DNA from: Rhodosorus marinus
Taxonomy: Eukaryota; Rhodophyta; Stylonematophyceae; Stylonematales; Stylonemataceae
Assembly: GCA_029953675.1 (NCBI GenBank)
Contig: JAMWBK010000003.1
Location: 2,108,001-2,172,000, forward strand
Length of the DNA: 64,000 bases
Direction: 5' to 3'
How positions within the stretch are numbered: the first letter of the stretch is position 1; each line of letters opens with the position of its first letter. The translations under genes were made by a program, and so were the position numbers. The notes under the pieces are model-generated. The model was given only the letters and a program-made list of their open reading frames with translations, made no database searches and was not told the DNA's origin. Positions 54,233 to 64,000 of this stretch are shown piece after piece.

Positions 54233-56340
54233 CTAAAGGCAAGTACACACGCAGCAAAAACCCACGTTCAGAATCCACCACAGACACAAGAGCTCATTAC
54301 CCGCTCAACAATCACGCCAATGAACTATACAACAAAACACGAATGGCGCCAAAACAAAAAACAAAGGAAGGGAAAGCCACTTCACCATTTTTTTTATCGC
54401 CAAAAGCTCAGGACAATCTCAACAATGCCAATAGACCATCCTCAATATTCAGATCAGCCTCTTTAACGTCAAAAAAAAAAACAGTCAACACCTCCCTTCC
54501 CCTCCCCCGCCCCCACCCCAACCCTCGAAAATTGGATCGATATTAATATAAATATCCCCACAGACCCAAAAACACCAAAAACAATTCCTCCAATAAAACT
54601 AGCAGAAATCGCATGTCAAAATCAAAAAAAAACATTGAAAAAACAACCATGTTTTTTAGATTAATATAAGCCTAAAATCTCTGCGCCTAGTCATAAATTA
54701 TTATTATACAATAAAGTTTATCGAGGAACGTTGATAAAATTATCAGCACTGAAATCCAATTATTCAATAAACTTTAAACGAATTTGATCCTTTTTTGTGA
54801 ATGTTTTGGATATGAGAATTTTCATTTTAAAATCAAAGCTAGGCATAGGGCAAGATATTGTTTTCAGTAAATAGTTTGGACTAGAACATTGTATTGGAAT
54901 AATATATAAGTATACAGGATTATATTTACATAAATACGATGAAATATGCGGTAAGTTTATATAATAAGTTTTATTCTTGTTCAAAACTAATTTTAAATTT
55001 GTATATATTTATCATTTTGGTATTTGAAATTGAGAGGGGTCGTCGCACGGTGTGAGAACGGCCAGGCGATGAACTGGTGGCTTGGGGTTTAGCACTTGCT
55101 TCTTGGTTAGTAGAACGCACATTCGCCCGGAGAGGCAATTTGATGCAGCGATCGAGTTAGTTTTTGGCCTGTGATTATGGGTTTTGGGGGAGGCATCAGT
55201 TTTTTCTCACTCACCGAACAATAGGGAGCAACAGAGACTTGTCGATTCGAGGCCAGCGAAGTGGCTTTACACAAAAGAGACTTGTCGGTGTCGCTTCGAG
55301 GCCAAGCAAGTAGCTCTTACACAAAAGAGACTTGTCGATTCGAGGCCAAGGTGGCAACGAGTATGAGGAAATGCGCTGATTCACGCAGCTCGAAGTTGCC
55401 AGAAAGTCATCTTTAAGACTCACATCTAATCCGGAGCAGCTTGGCTTCTCACTGAAAATGCCGGCGAGCTCAATCGACATCACTTGCTTCAGCTTCTCCA
55501 ATCCGCCAAGGAAGTACTTTCTAGGGGGAAAGGTGCTGAGCAAAAACCAAAATTTTGATATAAATCAAATCTACCTTGAAATTTAGAATTTTCTGCTCGT
55601 ACCAATTAATATCGTCTACGTTTGCATACGAGGTCCCAATCAATACCAATGTAGATCAACCCGCTCTCCATTGAAAAAGACGCACGCACGCGTCCTTTTT
55701 TTCCTTTCCAGTGAAGTAAAATGTTCATCGCTTCCAAAACTTGGGGCGGACTCAGCTGGTACTTTCGTCTTCTTCTCTTCTGTTGCAAACCCAGGCCGGC
55801 TTAGTACGTTGAATTCCACAGAAGCACGAAAAGTCCTCTCTCGCTCTCCCTGAACAGCTGCCCGGTGAGGGCTTGAAAGCTACTGTAAACAACTCCAAGA
55901 TTGAGAATGACAAACTGATTCAAGAAACTGGATGTCCCTTTCCTTTGTAATCTGAGCCGAGTCCGGAAAGACTAGTTGTCGGGGTTTAGAATCATTAAGG
56001 GCGACTGAAGAAGCTCGTACTGTACGGTGAGCTTAAAGTGAACAAATCTTAGCCCTGCAGTCGACGCCTTCACGGCGAACGTCCGAGTTTGAGTCGCTCT
56101 GTTATCCTACTGTCAACACCCTCCCCCCCCTCCCCCCTCCCTCGCAACGGCAACCTTATATTTCCCTTTCAAAAGCGGCTATTCAGAAAGGTGCTTACTG
56201 CAGACAAATCGCTCGCCCAAAAACGATTTCTGGAAAACTCACGATTGGTTTTGCCCCTGACTTGCACGAAGCCCATGACTCACAAGCTGCGGATAAGTTG
56301 GGCGAACCCGAGAAGTATTTCACTCATGGACTTTGGGGAT
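54233..56340. other. Intergenic region with C-rich tract, AT-rich island and minisatellite
   Basis: 2.1 kb. The C-rich tract at 54491-54525 is G-rich on the strand of the histidine phosphatase and lies near its presumed 5' end. A very AT-rich island spans 54540-55020. A three-copy repeat is at 55233-55353. A C-rich block lies at 56122-56144. No gene is supported apart from the missing first exon of the phosphatase. Confidence 0.5.
55233..55353. repeat. Three-copy direct repeat (units about 43-50 bp)
   Basis: Copies start at 55233, 55276 and 55326, each opening AGAGACTTGTCG and containing TTCGAGGCCA(A)GC/G, with the first two ending CTT(T)ACACAAA. The middle copy has an extra 7 bp (GTGTCGC region). 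This is a diverged minisatellite in an intergenic region. Confidence 0.85.
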
Positions 56341-57679
56341 TCAGATCGAATGGTCCTGTAAAGGGCTAGGTACAGTTTTGTTCTTCCTAGCCACGGCCTC
56401 GACTAGCTCTTTCATCATGGCGGCGCGGACGTCTACAGCTTGCCCTTGATCTGGGCTCTGTTGGCAATGAGCGGGCGAACGCGGTGTGTCAGTCGTGGAC
56501 TTCGTTGAGTTTGTGCGCTTTTCAAAAGATGGCTTGCTTTTTTTTCTTGTGGTCGTTTTGGCGACGCTTGCTGTTGCTTTCGTTTGGCTGGCTGCGAGAC
56601 CTGCGGTACTCCCTCTGAGGAGAAACGCTGAGCGCGGTTCAGCGTTTGCATAGGATGTGATAGGTAGGTACATTGGCGAACCTCTGCTTGACATCGACTT
56701 GAGCTCAGTTACGCATTGATAGACGAGACCACGAATACTGCTTAGACTTGCCAGTATTGCCTCTTTGGACTCTGCATCGCCTGATGCATCAAGTGGTTGA
56801 GGTTCTTGAAGCATTGTAGGTTTTGGTCTCGGCGGGTGTGGTGGGTCTATTTCGGGAAGGACGCTTGGTGCAAGTACGCTTGAGAATGGGAATGGGGGAG
56901 GCGGCGGCGGCGGAGGAGGAGGAGGAGGAGGAGGTGCCTCTGGAAAAGAAATCGTCATCATGGTGGTAGGCGTTGTCTGCGGTACTGCTTCGGTTCCTGG
57001 TGAAATCGGTGAACACGCCGCTGGTCCGGATTCCGGGAGCGAATCAGTCGTCCGATCACTGCTCTTGGTGATATGCTTGCAATGAGACCGCCTTGTTTCA
57101 TATTGGTTAACATCCACAAGCGCCGCTTTCACGTCCTCAGTCGCACTGGACGTGATAGTCGATTGGTAAAGCTTCTCGCTATCATTCCCATAGATTGTCT
57201 TTGAATCCCTGTGTTCCTCTCCTGTGCACAACGAGCACGTTCCGGCCGAAACTTCTGAAACTATCACGAACTTAGCGAGTAGAACTGGATACAAAATGAG
57301 CAGCTTCATGACTCCCACCTTTCCTCAGACGCGTATCCAAGTGACCCCAGCTGAAACTTGGTGCAGCGGATCCGTTACCAGCCTGTTTCGGGCTTCCATC
57401 CCTATGAGGAAGCCAGCACGACATGAGACCGAGAAACACGCGATCCAGATGCCTATCAGCCCCTTCTTACATTCCAAATATCCTAATCCTGTCTCTCAAA
57501 ATCTCGTTCTCCACCTCTACCGCCTCAGCCATAAGAACCAAGTCGCGCACCTCGTCTTGCAAGGTCCTCGAAAGCGTAGCGAGACTCTTAAGGTCATCGA
57601 GAAGATCCTCTAAAAGATCCTGACCATCGCCAGTATCCACGTGCCTTGCTCCACGAAAAAATTCCGATAGCCAACCCAT
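56341..57679 (-). CDS. Coiled-coil plus polyproline protein of unknown function, about 358 aa
   Basis: The preferred two-exon model, in transcript order, is 57471-57679 (ATG 57679, MGWLSEFFRGARH) and 56341-57208, joined through GTAAGAAG and CACAG. Exon 1 encodes a leucine-rich coiled coil (LLEDLLDDLKSLATLSRTLQ, then VENEILRDRI). Exon 2 is Ser/Thr-rich and contains a run of 14 prolines (56898-56941) ending PFPFSS. A second Pro-rich patch, a helical SSIRGLVYQCVTELKSM and a basic tail with VRAAMMKELVEAVARKN follow. Coiled coil plus polyproline is the layout of profilin/SH3-binding cytoskeletal adaptors (formin-, CHUP1- or MTFR1-like), but no specific domain is recognised. Alternative: start at 57309, giving a signal-peptide-like N-terminus (MKLLILYPVLLAKFVIV) and a secreted Pro-rich protein. 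Confidence 0.55.
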
Positions 57680-58074
57680 TCTAAGGAATCACGGCGACAT
57701 ACTGCTCGCTCCCGATCTACCAAACCGCTAAACACACTCGAAGCTCAAAGAGATTAAATACCTTTCACAGACCGACATAGGTCTTGACGTAGAACTCTGT
57801 GCGTTCCCTATCATGACCCGGGCCTATCGAATTAAGCAAACTTTTTACTTGATGACATCCAAAAGGAGTCATGCAGCCATCATGACTTGTGACGCTATTC
57901 TTTGTTTCTGATGGGCGTGTCGTACATCAAGATTCATGACGCTGCAATGACGTGAGACTTATCCAACATGTGCCGCTGTGTTGTTGTTACCCAACAAGAC
58001 GTAGGTCTACGGAAAAAGGAGCGTTTTCCGAATGGGAAAGGTTCTTGCGAGGGAGAATGCACAGAGTTTCAACT
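57680..58074. other. Spacer downstream of CRY-DASH
   Basis: 395 bp between the stop of the CRY-DASH-like gene and the start of the coiled-coil gene, both on the minus strand. I looked here for the missing C-terminal part of the photolyase domain and found no matching reading frame. Confidence 0.5.
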
Positions 58075-59546
58075 TTATATTGGAGCTGGTAAACCACGAA
58101 CAGCCTTGGGATGTTCGAGGCGCTTGAATTCAAGAAACGTTAGAAAATCAGCGAGCTGCAGATCGAAACAGGTGCAGTATCTCCTCATCGAGGCCTTGGA
58201 CACGTCCTTCATGACGTTTTCGTAAATTCTTCTGGGTGAGATGCAACCCAGCGCAATATAGGCATTGAACGCTCCGAACTCGATGTCCTGATGGGCTCCT
58301 CCTGGAAGTTGGACAAGTGAGTGTGAGAAACCGACGAAAGCTGAGGATAAGCGAAAAAGCTCTACAGGACATCTAACGCAGGCGCCTCTGCTTGCGGAAA
58401 GTTTAGGATCACCTTCTAGCGGAGGCTTCTTCGTCTTCCCAAGAACAAACTGCTTGAGCCGAGCGAGCGCAGTTGTTTCCCCTCCGGTTGGGGTATTTCT
58501 GACCGAGGATCTGTTGTTCGACTCTGGAAATGCCAAGTCCTGGATCTCTGGCAATAGGCCTCTGTGCAAATTCCTTGGGCAGGGCGGAATGCGCTTCGGT
58601 CTTTCCCTTGGAGAGGGGACCTCCACGTCCTTCATCCTCTCAGTGAAAGCGTGGCAATCCTCCGGTAACTCGCTTTGGGGAAACTTGATGGTCTTGAAGT
58701 CATACAACGTATCCTCAAAATCGTAAAAGCACTGTACCCCAAGATCTTCCATCTGCGCGCCCACGTCTTCTGCGATCTTCATTTTTCTCTGGTTCTTCCC
58801 TGTGTATGTGTCAGTGTATAGTTTGAGCACCAACCTTGGAATAACATCGCTTGCCGTGTTTGTTCGGGATATTGGATCATACCTCTATAGTAGTATAAGG
58901 CCTCTGCATTCGTCTGTTTACAGAATTCAGGTAGGATTTCTGCCGGTTTTCCTCGCCTCTATCAGTGAGAGAGATTCCAGGAATAAAACATGACCGGTTC
59001 AGCAAATTTTAGTCTACCGTGCTGATCAAACGATCCTCCCCTCACCAAAATCAAATCGGAGCCCTGGCTTCGCAACGACTCGCGCAGATCCGAAATGGAG
59101 TCTCGCATGAAGTTCGCTGCCCTCCAGTGCATTCGATCGTGGCCATAAATGACGACTACAATCAAATTCGTGGCATCTTCGTAGGCGCGGTCTAGAGCGA
59201 CGTTATCGTCCAACCTCAGCTCGTCCCGCAACCAAACAACCACAGTACCAAACCTCTTCCCACCAAGAGCTTTCGGAAACCCTAGAAGAAAGGTGACCAA
59301 AGACGTGCTCATCAGCAAATAAAACAACCCCTCATCTGGAATCAAACCGGATACCCAATGCCCTTCTACATAAAACTTACCGCCACTCGCGCCTCGTGCT
59401 CTCTCACTCTGCAAGCGCTTCCTCAAGTCGACAGCCGTAACCCGAGCTCCACTGCTGCTCACCACCAATGACCTGGAAGAAATCGTCCTACTGGACTGTC
59501 CCTTCACGATCGACCCAATGCCACCACTCAGCACAAATCCCTCCAT
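58075..59546 (-). CDS. CRY-DASH-like cryptochrome/photolyase homologue, truncated before most of the FAD domain, 354 aa
   Basis: Five exons, in transcript order: 59381-59546, 59018-59281, 58883-58903 (21 nt), 58413-58799 and 58075-58301. The first 60 residues are Ser/Arg-rich and transit-like. The antenna domain is clear: RFGTVVVWLRDELRLDDNVAL, YGHDRMHWRAANFMRDSISDL and LRSQGSDLILVRGG. The CRY-DASH block LGVQCFYDFEDTLYDF..FPQSELPEDC..FTERM follows. The FAD-domain entry GGETTALARLKQFV and AFNAYIALGCISPRRIYENV is present. The chain then ends 50 residues later: where CRY-DASH has a WRDF helix this reads LADFLTFLEF, and the roughly 170 residues that bind most of FAD and the Trp electron path are missing. 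The microexon (EALYYYR) is a proposal. Confidence 0.75.
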
Positions 59547-62360
59547 ACGCCTGCTCACGTGGGTTATCTAAATCTCGTCAAGTTCAGAACAGGTCTAAAC
59601 AAGTGAAATTTTTTGACTGGCTTCTTGAATCCTAGTATCAGTATCCATTCAGCTATCGTTCTTCACCAGTTGCTCAGAACCCCCCTGCTTGACATCCCCA
59701 ACTCGAAGGAACTAAATCCTCAGCGAGTGTCCTCCACTCTTACAGGTCCAGTTTTCCAAACAATTCCATGGCCAGTTCGGCAAAGTTTCCTTTTGAAAAT
59801 AATTTGTCTATTTCGATTTCCTATTTTGGAGATCTGATCCTTCAATCAATATCAACACTCAATCAAGACTTACTTTGGATCGTAGTTGGAACAAATTTAG
59901 ATTTTATTCATAGTACTGGTATCAAACTTTTCAAGTTTTAGACCAATACTTTGCAAGATCTTGTCTCTTGGCTATATTTTGTTATTTAAAAATTCTCTTT
60001 CAATCGATGAGAACTTGAATCATGCAAAATTGGGAAATTTCGAAGGAATGGGGGTCTAAATGGGATAGTTAAATTTGATATATTTGAGTCAAATGTACCA
60101 AAATTTGGGAATGAACGGGGTTCAGTTTGGTTACACATCGTGCGGGTTTTGATTAGGAGGATAGGATTTTAAGCTGGAGTGGAAGAATCGGTGCTCGGGG
60201 TACTTTGCAATGGAGAGGTTTGAGCTATTTAGGTAGGAGCCTCAACGTTTCAAAAAGTCGGAGGCCTTGAGGAGCAGGAAACCGTGCTTCGTGCGCTGTA
60301 GGTTCATATAGTTAGGAGTGACTACGAGAGGTCAGAATAACGAATCGTTCCGACCACCGAAACCCTTGCGTGCGAAAGCGGAATGGAGGGGGCCTCTTCA
60401 GCGATCAGAGGAGCGGATTACAATCACCTCATGAATCTCGCGTGAAGCTGCTCAAGGTACTCGACAAAAGCTAGATCGGGACCCGATGACTTAAATTGAT
60501 CTACCTATCATAGAAAATACGTGTTTGTTGCCTCAACCCTTCGTCTCTTTCGGGCGGAAAGATCTCCGAGGAGTGCCTCTAGTCAGTTGAAGGACCTCCT
60601 CAACTCCACCGTAGTGAGCAGGCGTACCTAGCACGTCAGTTTCCATCGGTCAGAAAGATGAATCAAGTCGAAGCTGGAGGAAAGAGTAGACGGGGAAATA
60701 CAGTGCGTGATAGATCCGCTAAAAGAGAACCTCCAAATCTGCGCCAATCTACAACTATTTCGACCCGCCTTAACAAAACCATGGAAGGACAATCAAAAAT
60801 TTACATCCATTCTCGGGACTAGCCATCCTCCAAGGGACACCGTATCGACAGCTCTACAACAACCAAGAAACTGGTGGCAAGCACGACTCGGAAACGGACA
60901 CGGGTTTGTGCACCCAAGCACTCAGTGGGGAGTACGAGTGAACTTATAAGAGAGCAGTCAAATCGTGTACTTCTGCAGATCAAGTTCTCAAACTTCTATC
61001 AGGCCCGTCGATGTCACCTTTCTCATGGAATCCGCAACTAGATGGTCTCTCGCCCTCGATCCTCGAGTGGAATTTGTATTAAACCTCCGTGTCCATGGGG
61101 AGAAGAGAAGCCAATGGAAGAGGGTATCATATCATAACGTGGGACCAGAAGATATCGGGATCCTTGCACTGCCAGGAACCGCAAATAGCTTAAGAAGGCC
61201 ACCACTGCATGCTCTACCTTCATTTTACTTCAGAATCCAGCCAAATCTCTGGAAGCTAGGGACCACATCCTCCAGGCTCTCAATCCAAAGCCAACATGCA
61301 GACAACAGATTAACCACTCAGCTGGTCGCCTGCCCGCAAGGCCAGGTCAAATCAGTCCGTTATTTTTAAACCAATTAGAAGCGGTCATGTGATCTGGTCC
61401 TTCCAATTATTCTATATTTTCAATATTATTCAATTTCCGTTATCCAATTATCTGTCCCTTAGTAAATCGAAGCGTCGGGTACTTGCCTTATTTAACCAAT
61501 AGATGAAGCCGTTTGGATTCAACTAAAAAACAAATTTGTGGCTATCGGAAAATCTGAATATTTTATGGAAAAACTTGAACGAACATGCGTTGCTGTCAGC
61601 GTTTCGTTCGCTATATTGTCCTACTTCGCGAACTTTCGCATCAAGGTGTGGAGTTGGATATACTCCCCAAGGAACTGAGGGTAGAGAGACACACGGCTAG
61701 TTTTAATTTAGCAGCTCACAACTGGCGATTGTCGTAAGTTTTCATCGGCGTCCAACTGCAAACTCAGCACTCACTCAATAGTACAATATTACGGTTGGGC
61801 AGAATCGTGCTGCTTTGTAACGCCAGAGTGTTATGCGGGCCGCTAGAAACCAGTGCGAGGCGACCTTTCTCCTGATCAAGAATTCCCTGCCGCAGTACCT
61901 AATGAGGGAGAGGGAGTCCTCTTGGCGTCACAAAGCTAGAGCTCGTATCCATCCCGGAAACTCTGCATCATTGACAAAATAACCTTAAATATAGTTGAGT
62001 CTTAACTGGAAGGGTCCCAGTAGCTTCACCAGTCTACGTCCTTGCCTTCTATGAGACAACCTGACTGAATCCGTATCCATCCACAGCCAGAAACAAGCTG
62101 CATAATTTTTTTTTGAAAACTATATACCAATGATCTTTTGAGAAAGAATTAGTAGGTTGAACGGCAAGAGTGCTGTTCAATTGTCAGTAGAGTAACTGGT
62201 GGGGGTGGGCGGAGATTGAGTTTGTCCGATCCCGAATGGAATTTCCTATGGGTTAAGAAGGCCATTTAAGTCTCGTAAAAGATAGGGCAAAGAAGAGGCA
62301 GCTCAAGTGCTTGAGTGACGAGTGTGTTCTTCTGGAAGTCTTTGATTCCAATACTTGGTT
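59547..62360. other. Divergent intergenic region, 2.8 kb
   Basis: It lies between CRY-DASH (-) and the ABC1-like kinase (+). AT-rich stretches lie at 59800-60130 and 61370-61600. Frames such as 60965-61369 have no family features. Nothing identifiable. Confidence 0.45.
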
Positions 62361-64000
62361 ATGGCGCGGCCAGGTTTTGCATCGGTGAGCGGAGTTCTGT
62401 GCGGGGTGTTCTCGTTTGTTTTGGTCAATACCTCGCTTGTCGATATGTTCTGAGCTTGTGTCTCTGTTGCGTTTGTTATGTGTTTGCCTATTTTCTTGTG
62501 TGTTATTTAGAGCATTCGAAGATGGGCGGTTTTCAAGTACTGGAAGTTTTACCTGTCGATGGTGGCTTTCCTGGCGGGTATGGCTTTATTAGTTGCGGTT
62601 GGGGTCGGCTACGGAGTGCTCCCTGTCCTTGCGGTTCTCTCCGTTTCCGCCGGAGCTTTCGTGTTAAATTATAGAACAAATAGCTTGCTCCGCCGACGTT
62701 TGACAGTGTACAAGAGCTCTCTGATTGCTTTCGCGGATTACAAGCTGCTGCGCCGGAAAACCAAGAGGTTTGCTCACAAAAGTTTACAAATCTTGCGGAG
62801 ATCGAGAGAGGAACTGTCAACTCATAAAGACGCTCCCCGTTACTTTTCTCGAGCTCTTCAGACTATTTCCGGACAACGACACCTGTCCCGAATGTCTTGA
62901 AATGTGGGAAGAGGTCAACACTAGGAATGCGAGGCGAGCGTACGAGGTGTTCGTCTCACTGGAAGGGCTATGGATCAAAGCCGGCCAGTACCTATCCAGC
63001 CGTGCTGATGTAATGGTCTCCACATGGTTGTCTTCACTGTCCGAGCCTACTACTCACTCCCGCGATTCTTCTCAAACTGCTCAGGTCCTGCCGGACGTGT
63101 TCATTATGACCTTAAGTAAATGTCAGGACGAAGTCCCCTCAAAGGATCTGGATGATATCCGGGAGACTATTGAGAGCGAGTTTGGAAGGCCGCTGTCATC
63201 AGTGTTTGAGTTCTTTGACCCTAAGCCGCTTGCTTGTGCGTCCATTGCTCAGGTAACGACAAGACCCGCAAAGATTGCTCTGCTCCGTTGACAGGCTGGG
63301 TGCAAGGAAGCCTGAAACGTATCAAGTGTCCCTTCTCGTACTTGCTTTTCTCGAAAGGTGCACAGAGCAACCTTCCGAGGCGAGGATGTGGTGGTTAAAG
63401 TGCAGCACAAAGCAATCAAGGAGGTCATCGAACAGGATCTTGAAAACTTGAGAAGGATAGTCTCCTGGTTTGCTTGGGCTGAACCAGACTTTGACTTCAG
63501 GCCGCTCATGAACGAGTGGTCCAAAGAGGTGGGTTTGTACTGTCCGACGATTGGACAACCGTTCGGTGTATCAGCCGGAGTCTGAAAAGAAACTGCGCTG
63601 TAAACGCGCTCCTCCTACGGTAGGTGCCGTATGAACTGGACTTCATCCACGAAGCGGAAAATCTTCGCCGTGTTGAGAGAGAATCGCTCGAGGCTGTTCG
63701 ATCTCGGAAGGATCTGGGCATGTCGTTCAAGGCGATCTTTCCACAGGTCTGCTCGATAATCATTTCATGTGGCTTTGCTCAACCGCTGCCAAGCGTTCTG
63801 GCCCCGAACTGAGTTTTTTCTCTCGATACAGGTCTACGACGAACTGCTAACGGAGAAAGTCCTCGTTATGAACTACATCGACGGCTTCAAGGTGTCGGAC
63901 ATTAAAGAATTGGATGCGCGCAAAGTGGACAGAGTAGCGCTGATTCAGGACATAGCGCGCGCGTACGGGAATCAGATCTTCCGCTTCGGATTCTTCAATG
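62361..64000 (+). CDS. ABC1/UbiB/ADCK-family atypical kinase, 3' partial
   Basis: Exons: 62361-62384 (24 nt, MARPGFAS), 62511-62815, 62862-63015, 63085-63252, 63358-63528, 63624-63746 and 63832->64000. The frame is continuous throughout. Two hydrophobic segments near residues 22-55 (SMVAFLAGMALLVAVGVG, VLPVLAVLSVSAGAFVL) should anchor it in a membrane. The family-specific KxGQ motif is present as LWIKAGQYLSSRADV. It is followed by LSKCQDEVP, the Ala-rich nucleotide loop ACASIAQVHRATF, the lysine strand EDVVVKVQHK, the ELDFIHEAENLRR helix and LVMNYIDGFKVSD. ABC1/ADCK kinases act in ubiquinone or plastoquinone/tocopherol metabolism in mitochondria and plastids. The catalytic loop and C-terminus lie beyond the window. 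The first exon is the least certain part; the 46-nt intron at 62816 is unusually short. Confidence 0.87.

Noticed and set aside
55233-55353. Possible CRISPR-like direct repeats
   Set aside because: Eukaryotic context, only three copies, unequal spacing, and the units are contiguous with no unique spacers.
57720-58074. Possible missing C-terminal exons of CRY-DASH
   Set aside because: No frame here shows the FAD-domain motifs of the family.

Overview
This window is nuclear DNA of a eukaryote. Nearly every recognisable gene is split by short GT-AG introns (about 50-260 bp) or stands alone as a single exon. The proteins are cytosolic, nucleolar, mitochondrial, ER and probably plastid proteins: eIF4G, NOP16, DAP3/mS29, HACD, PPR proteins, a CRY-DASH relative and urease accessory proteins. 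The presence of a CRY-DASH relative, PPR proteins with transit-like N-termini, UreD/UreF and a sedoheptulose-7-phosphate cyclase suggests a photosynthetic protist. A red alga or another archaeplastid is my best guess, but this is inference. Exon joins were chosen by reading frame and family conservation; no transcript data were available.

Layout, left to right: an NHLRC2/SOQ1-like thioredoxin-NHL protein cut by the window edge (1-2913, +); a small PPR-like protein (3515-4983, +); a one-finger GATA protein (6692-7087, +); about 5 kb of non-coding DNA ending in a 240-bp tandem repeat (11671-12121); an RCC1-repeat protein (12340-13881, +); an ER-type ROX/JmjC-like protein with signal peptide and KDEL (14057-16033, -); a gap carrying a foldback element (17398-17871); an OTU protease (18826-19413, +); an SRPBCC protein (19957-20598, -); a sedoheptulose-7-phosphate cyclase (22584-24045, -); a 1041-residue PPR protein (25807-28932, -); a NUDT22-type Nudix hydrolase (30003-30866, +); NOP16 (31258-32084, +); the HACD/PAS2 dehydratase (33201-33875, +); a plastid-type membrane protein (34407-35462, -); 5-formyl-THF cyclo-ligase (36549-37556, +); an unknown basic protein (40385-41473, +); an ARM-like protein (41769-43364, -); UreD and UreF in overlapping frames (43903-45451, -); an eIF4G/DAP5-like factor (46085-48877, -); DAP3/mS29 (50673-52129, +); a membrane-anchored histidine phosphatase (52565-54232, -); a coiled-coil/polyproline protein (56341-57679, -); a truncated CRY-DASH (58075-59546, -); and the 5' part of an ABC1/UbiB-family kinase (62361-64000, +).

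The genes are mostly independent housekeeping genes. The clearest functional pairing is UreF-UreD, both maturation factors for nickel urease, whose frames overlap by 35 nt as in a bacterial operon. Other points that stand out are the KDEL-tagged JmjC-like protein with a degenerate metal triad, the CRY-DASH that stops before most of its FAD domain, the thioredoxin-like domain without cysteines, the MAA-type cyclase, and G-runs on the coding strand in several 5' flanks. Intergenic regions are long (0.5-5 kb), with AT-rich islands and homopolymer G/C tracts. I saw no rRNA or convincing tRNA gene, no intact autonomous transposon and no CRISPR array.
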